From Gallionellaceae bacterium (GTDB lineage Bacteria > Pseudomonadota > Gammaproteobacteria > Burkholderiales > Gallionellaceae): DNA of 13,759 nt. The notes under the pieces were generated by a model. That model saw nothing but the letters and a program-made list of their open reading frames with translations. It was not told the origin of the DNA and searched no databases. The translations under genes and the position numbers were made by a program. Where the stretch lies: contig DMCN01000081.1 of assembly GCA_003445795.1 (NCBI GenBank), positions 1,525-15,283 of the forward strand, in the 5' to 3' direction. Below, piece after piece: positions 12,552 to 13,759 of this stretch (positions are counted from its first letter, which is position 1; every line of letters begins with the position of its first letter).

Positions 12552-13759
12552 ATGAACGCACGCACAGCAACACCGGAAACCAAACTCTTCGTGCTGGATA
12601 CCAACGTGCTGATGCACGACCCGACCAGCCTGTTCCGTTTCGAGGAACACGATGTCTATCTGCCGATGTTCGTGCTGGAAGAGCTGGACAACAACAAGAA
12701 GGGCATGACGGAAGTTGCGCGCAACGCGCGTCAGGCCAGCCGCTTTCTGGATAACCTGGTCAGTTCAAGCGAGGACAGCATCGACGAAGGTGTGCCGCTG
12801 GATGCGCTGGGTAACAAGAACGCCACCGGGCGCCTGTTCCTGCAGACCGAATTCATCAACGACCCGCTACCGGTGACGCTGGCGAACGGCAAGGCCGACA
12901 ACGCCATCCTCGGCGTGGTCGCCCACCTGCACAATCAGCATTCCAAACGCCAGATCGCGCTGGTCAGCAAAGACATCAACATGCGCATCAAGGCGCGCGC
13001 CCTGGGCTTGGCGGCGCAGGACTACTTCAACGACAAGGTGCTGGAAGACACCGACCTGCTCTATTCCGGCATACGCGAGTTGCATCCCGATTTCTGGGAC
13101 AAGAACGGCAAGGACATGGTGTCCGGCACGCAGGGCGCGCACACCTTCTACAACATCAAGGGACCGGATTGCCGTGACCTGCTGGTGAACGAGTTCGTCT
13201 ATCAGGACGACGCCAGCAATCCTTTCCTGGCCGTGGTCGCCGCACAGGACGACAACACCGCCACGCTGCGCACGCTCACCGACTACACCCACACCAAGAA
13301 TGCGATCTGGGGCATCACCGCGCGCAACCGCGAGCAGAACTTCGTGCTCAACCTGCTGATGAATCCGGAGATCGATTTCGTCACGCTGCTGGGCCAGGCC
13401 GGTACCGGCAAGACCCTGCTCACGCTGGCCGCCGGTCTGATGCAGGTGCTGGAACACAAGATCTATTCCGAGATCATCATGACCCGCGTCACCGTGTCGG
13501 TGGGCGAGGACATCGGCTTCCTGCCGGGTACCGAGGAAGAGAAGATGTCGCCGTGGATGGGCGCGCTGGACGACAATCTCGACGTGCTGAACAAGTCCGA
13601 CGACGAGGGTGGCGAATGGGGCCGCGCCGCAACACGCGACCTGATCCGCAGCCGCATCAAGATCAAGTCGCTCAACTTCATGCGCGGCCGCACCTTCCTC
13701 AACAAGTACCTGATCATTGACGAGGCGCAGAACCTGACGCCCAAGCAGATGAAGACGCT
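12552..13759 (+). CDS. PIN-PhoH fusion protein (PhoH family ATPase), 3' end missing
   Basis: The ATG at 12552 has AAGGGA about five bases upstream; the frame stays open for 402 codons to the window edge. The N-terminal PIN nuclease domain (about 1-155) shows the acidic residues of the family: D16 in F-V-L-D-T-N-V-L-M, E43-E44 in V-L-E-E-L-D, and D in L-V-S-K-D-I-N-M. After a linker domain, the PhoH ATPase has a Walker A G281-Q-A-G-T-G-K-T288 and a Walker B L-I-I-D-E-A-Q-N at about 387-394. Relatives with this arrangement (YlaK-type, mycobacterial PhoH2) act as ATP-dependent RNA unwinding and cleaving enzymes. The upstream antitoxin-like small gene seen in the mycobacterial phoAT pair is absent; bcp is the neighbour instead. 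Probably 40 to 60 residues are missing at the C-terminus. Confidence 0.93.
   Translation, partial: MNARTATPETKLFVLDTNVLMHDPTSLFRFEEHDVYLPMFVLEELDNNKKGMTEVARNARQASRFLDNLVSSSEDSIDEGVPLDALGNKNATGRLFLQTEFINDPLPVTLANGKADNAILGVVAHLHNQHSKRQIALVSKDINMRIKARALGLAAQDYFNDKVLEDTDLLYSGIRELHPDFWDKNGKDMVSGTQGAHTFYNIKGPDCRDLLVNEFVYQDDASNPFLAVVAAQDDNTATLRTLTDYTHTKNAIWGITARNREQNFVLNLLMNPEIDFVTLLGQAGTGKTLLTLAAGLMQVLEHKIYSEIIMTRVTVSVGEDIGFLPGTEEEKMSPWMGALDDNLDVLNKSDDEGGEWGRAATRDLIRSRIKIKSLNFMRGRTFLNKYLIIDEAQNLTPKQMKT

Noticed and set aside
12039..12650. A 203-codon open frame on the minus strand opposite bcp and the start of phoH
   Set aside because: It is the mirror of two well-identified genes with strong family motifs; its translation has no coherent hydrophobic core or motif and no ribosome site.

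Overview
The window looks like a chromosomal stretch from a Gram-negative betaproteobacterium. Gallionellaceae or another Nitrosomonadales lineage is my guess from the style of the proteins and the gene mix, not something I could search. The housekeeping genes at both ends have GC-rich third positions. The central block, especially the beta-barrel gene at 10442-11638, is visibly richer in A+T.

Left part (1-3353): the 3' end of a ygfZ-type folate-binding gene overlaps by 4 bp a membrane protein related to CbiM-type transport permeases. Converging on this pair, with one base between, is a leftward unit tadA -> signal-less YkuD-fold L,D-transpeptidase (4-bp overlap) -> ElaA-like GNAT acetyltransferase. 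A rightward hemolysin III/TrhA gene starts divergently from tadA. The 83-bp divergent gap holds two good sigma70-like promoters whose -35 hexamers overlap. The tadA promoter places transcription start on or next to its start codon, so tadA may be leaderless.

Centre (3354-11659): after an imperfect 23-bp inverted repeat, four leftward genes have short gaps and all encode exported proteins. In transcription order they are: an autotransporter-type outer-membrane beta-barrel with a very short N-terminal region; a lipoprotein alpha/beta hydrolase; a giant (about 1755-aa) subtilisin-family protease with propeptide, full catalytic residues, tandem 93-aa Ig/cadherin-like repeats and a von Willebrand type D domain; and a periplasmic FecR-domain protein. 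I read these as one envelope/surface operon and the best candidate in the window for an undescribed system. The protease has a Sec signal but no visible outer-membrane translocator of its own, and a barrel with almost no passenger is encoded first in the unit.

Right part (11660-13759): a 424-bp spacer with no gene, then a PrxQ/Bcp peroxiredoxin followed after 9 bp by a PIN-PhoH ATPase/nuclease gene cut by the window end.

I saw no tRNA or rRNA genes, no transposase and no CRISPR array.
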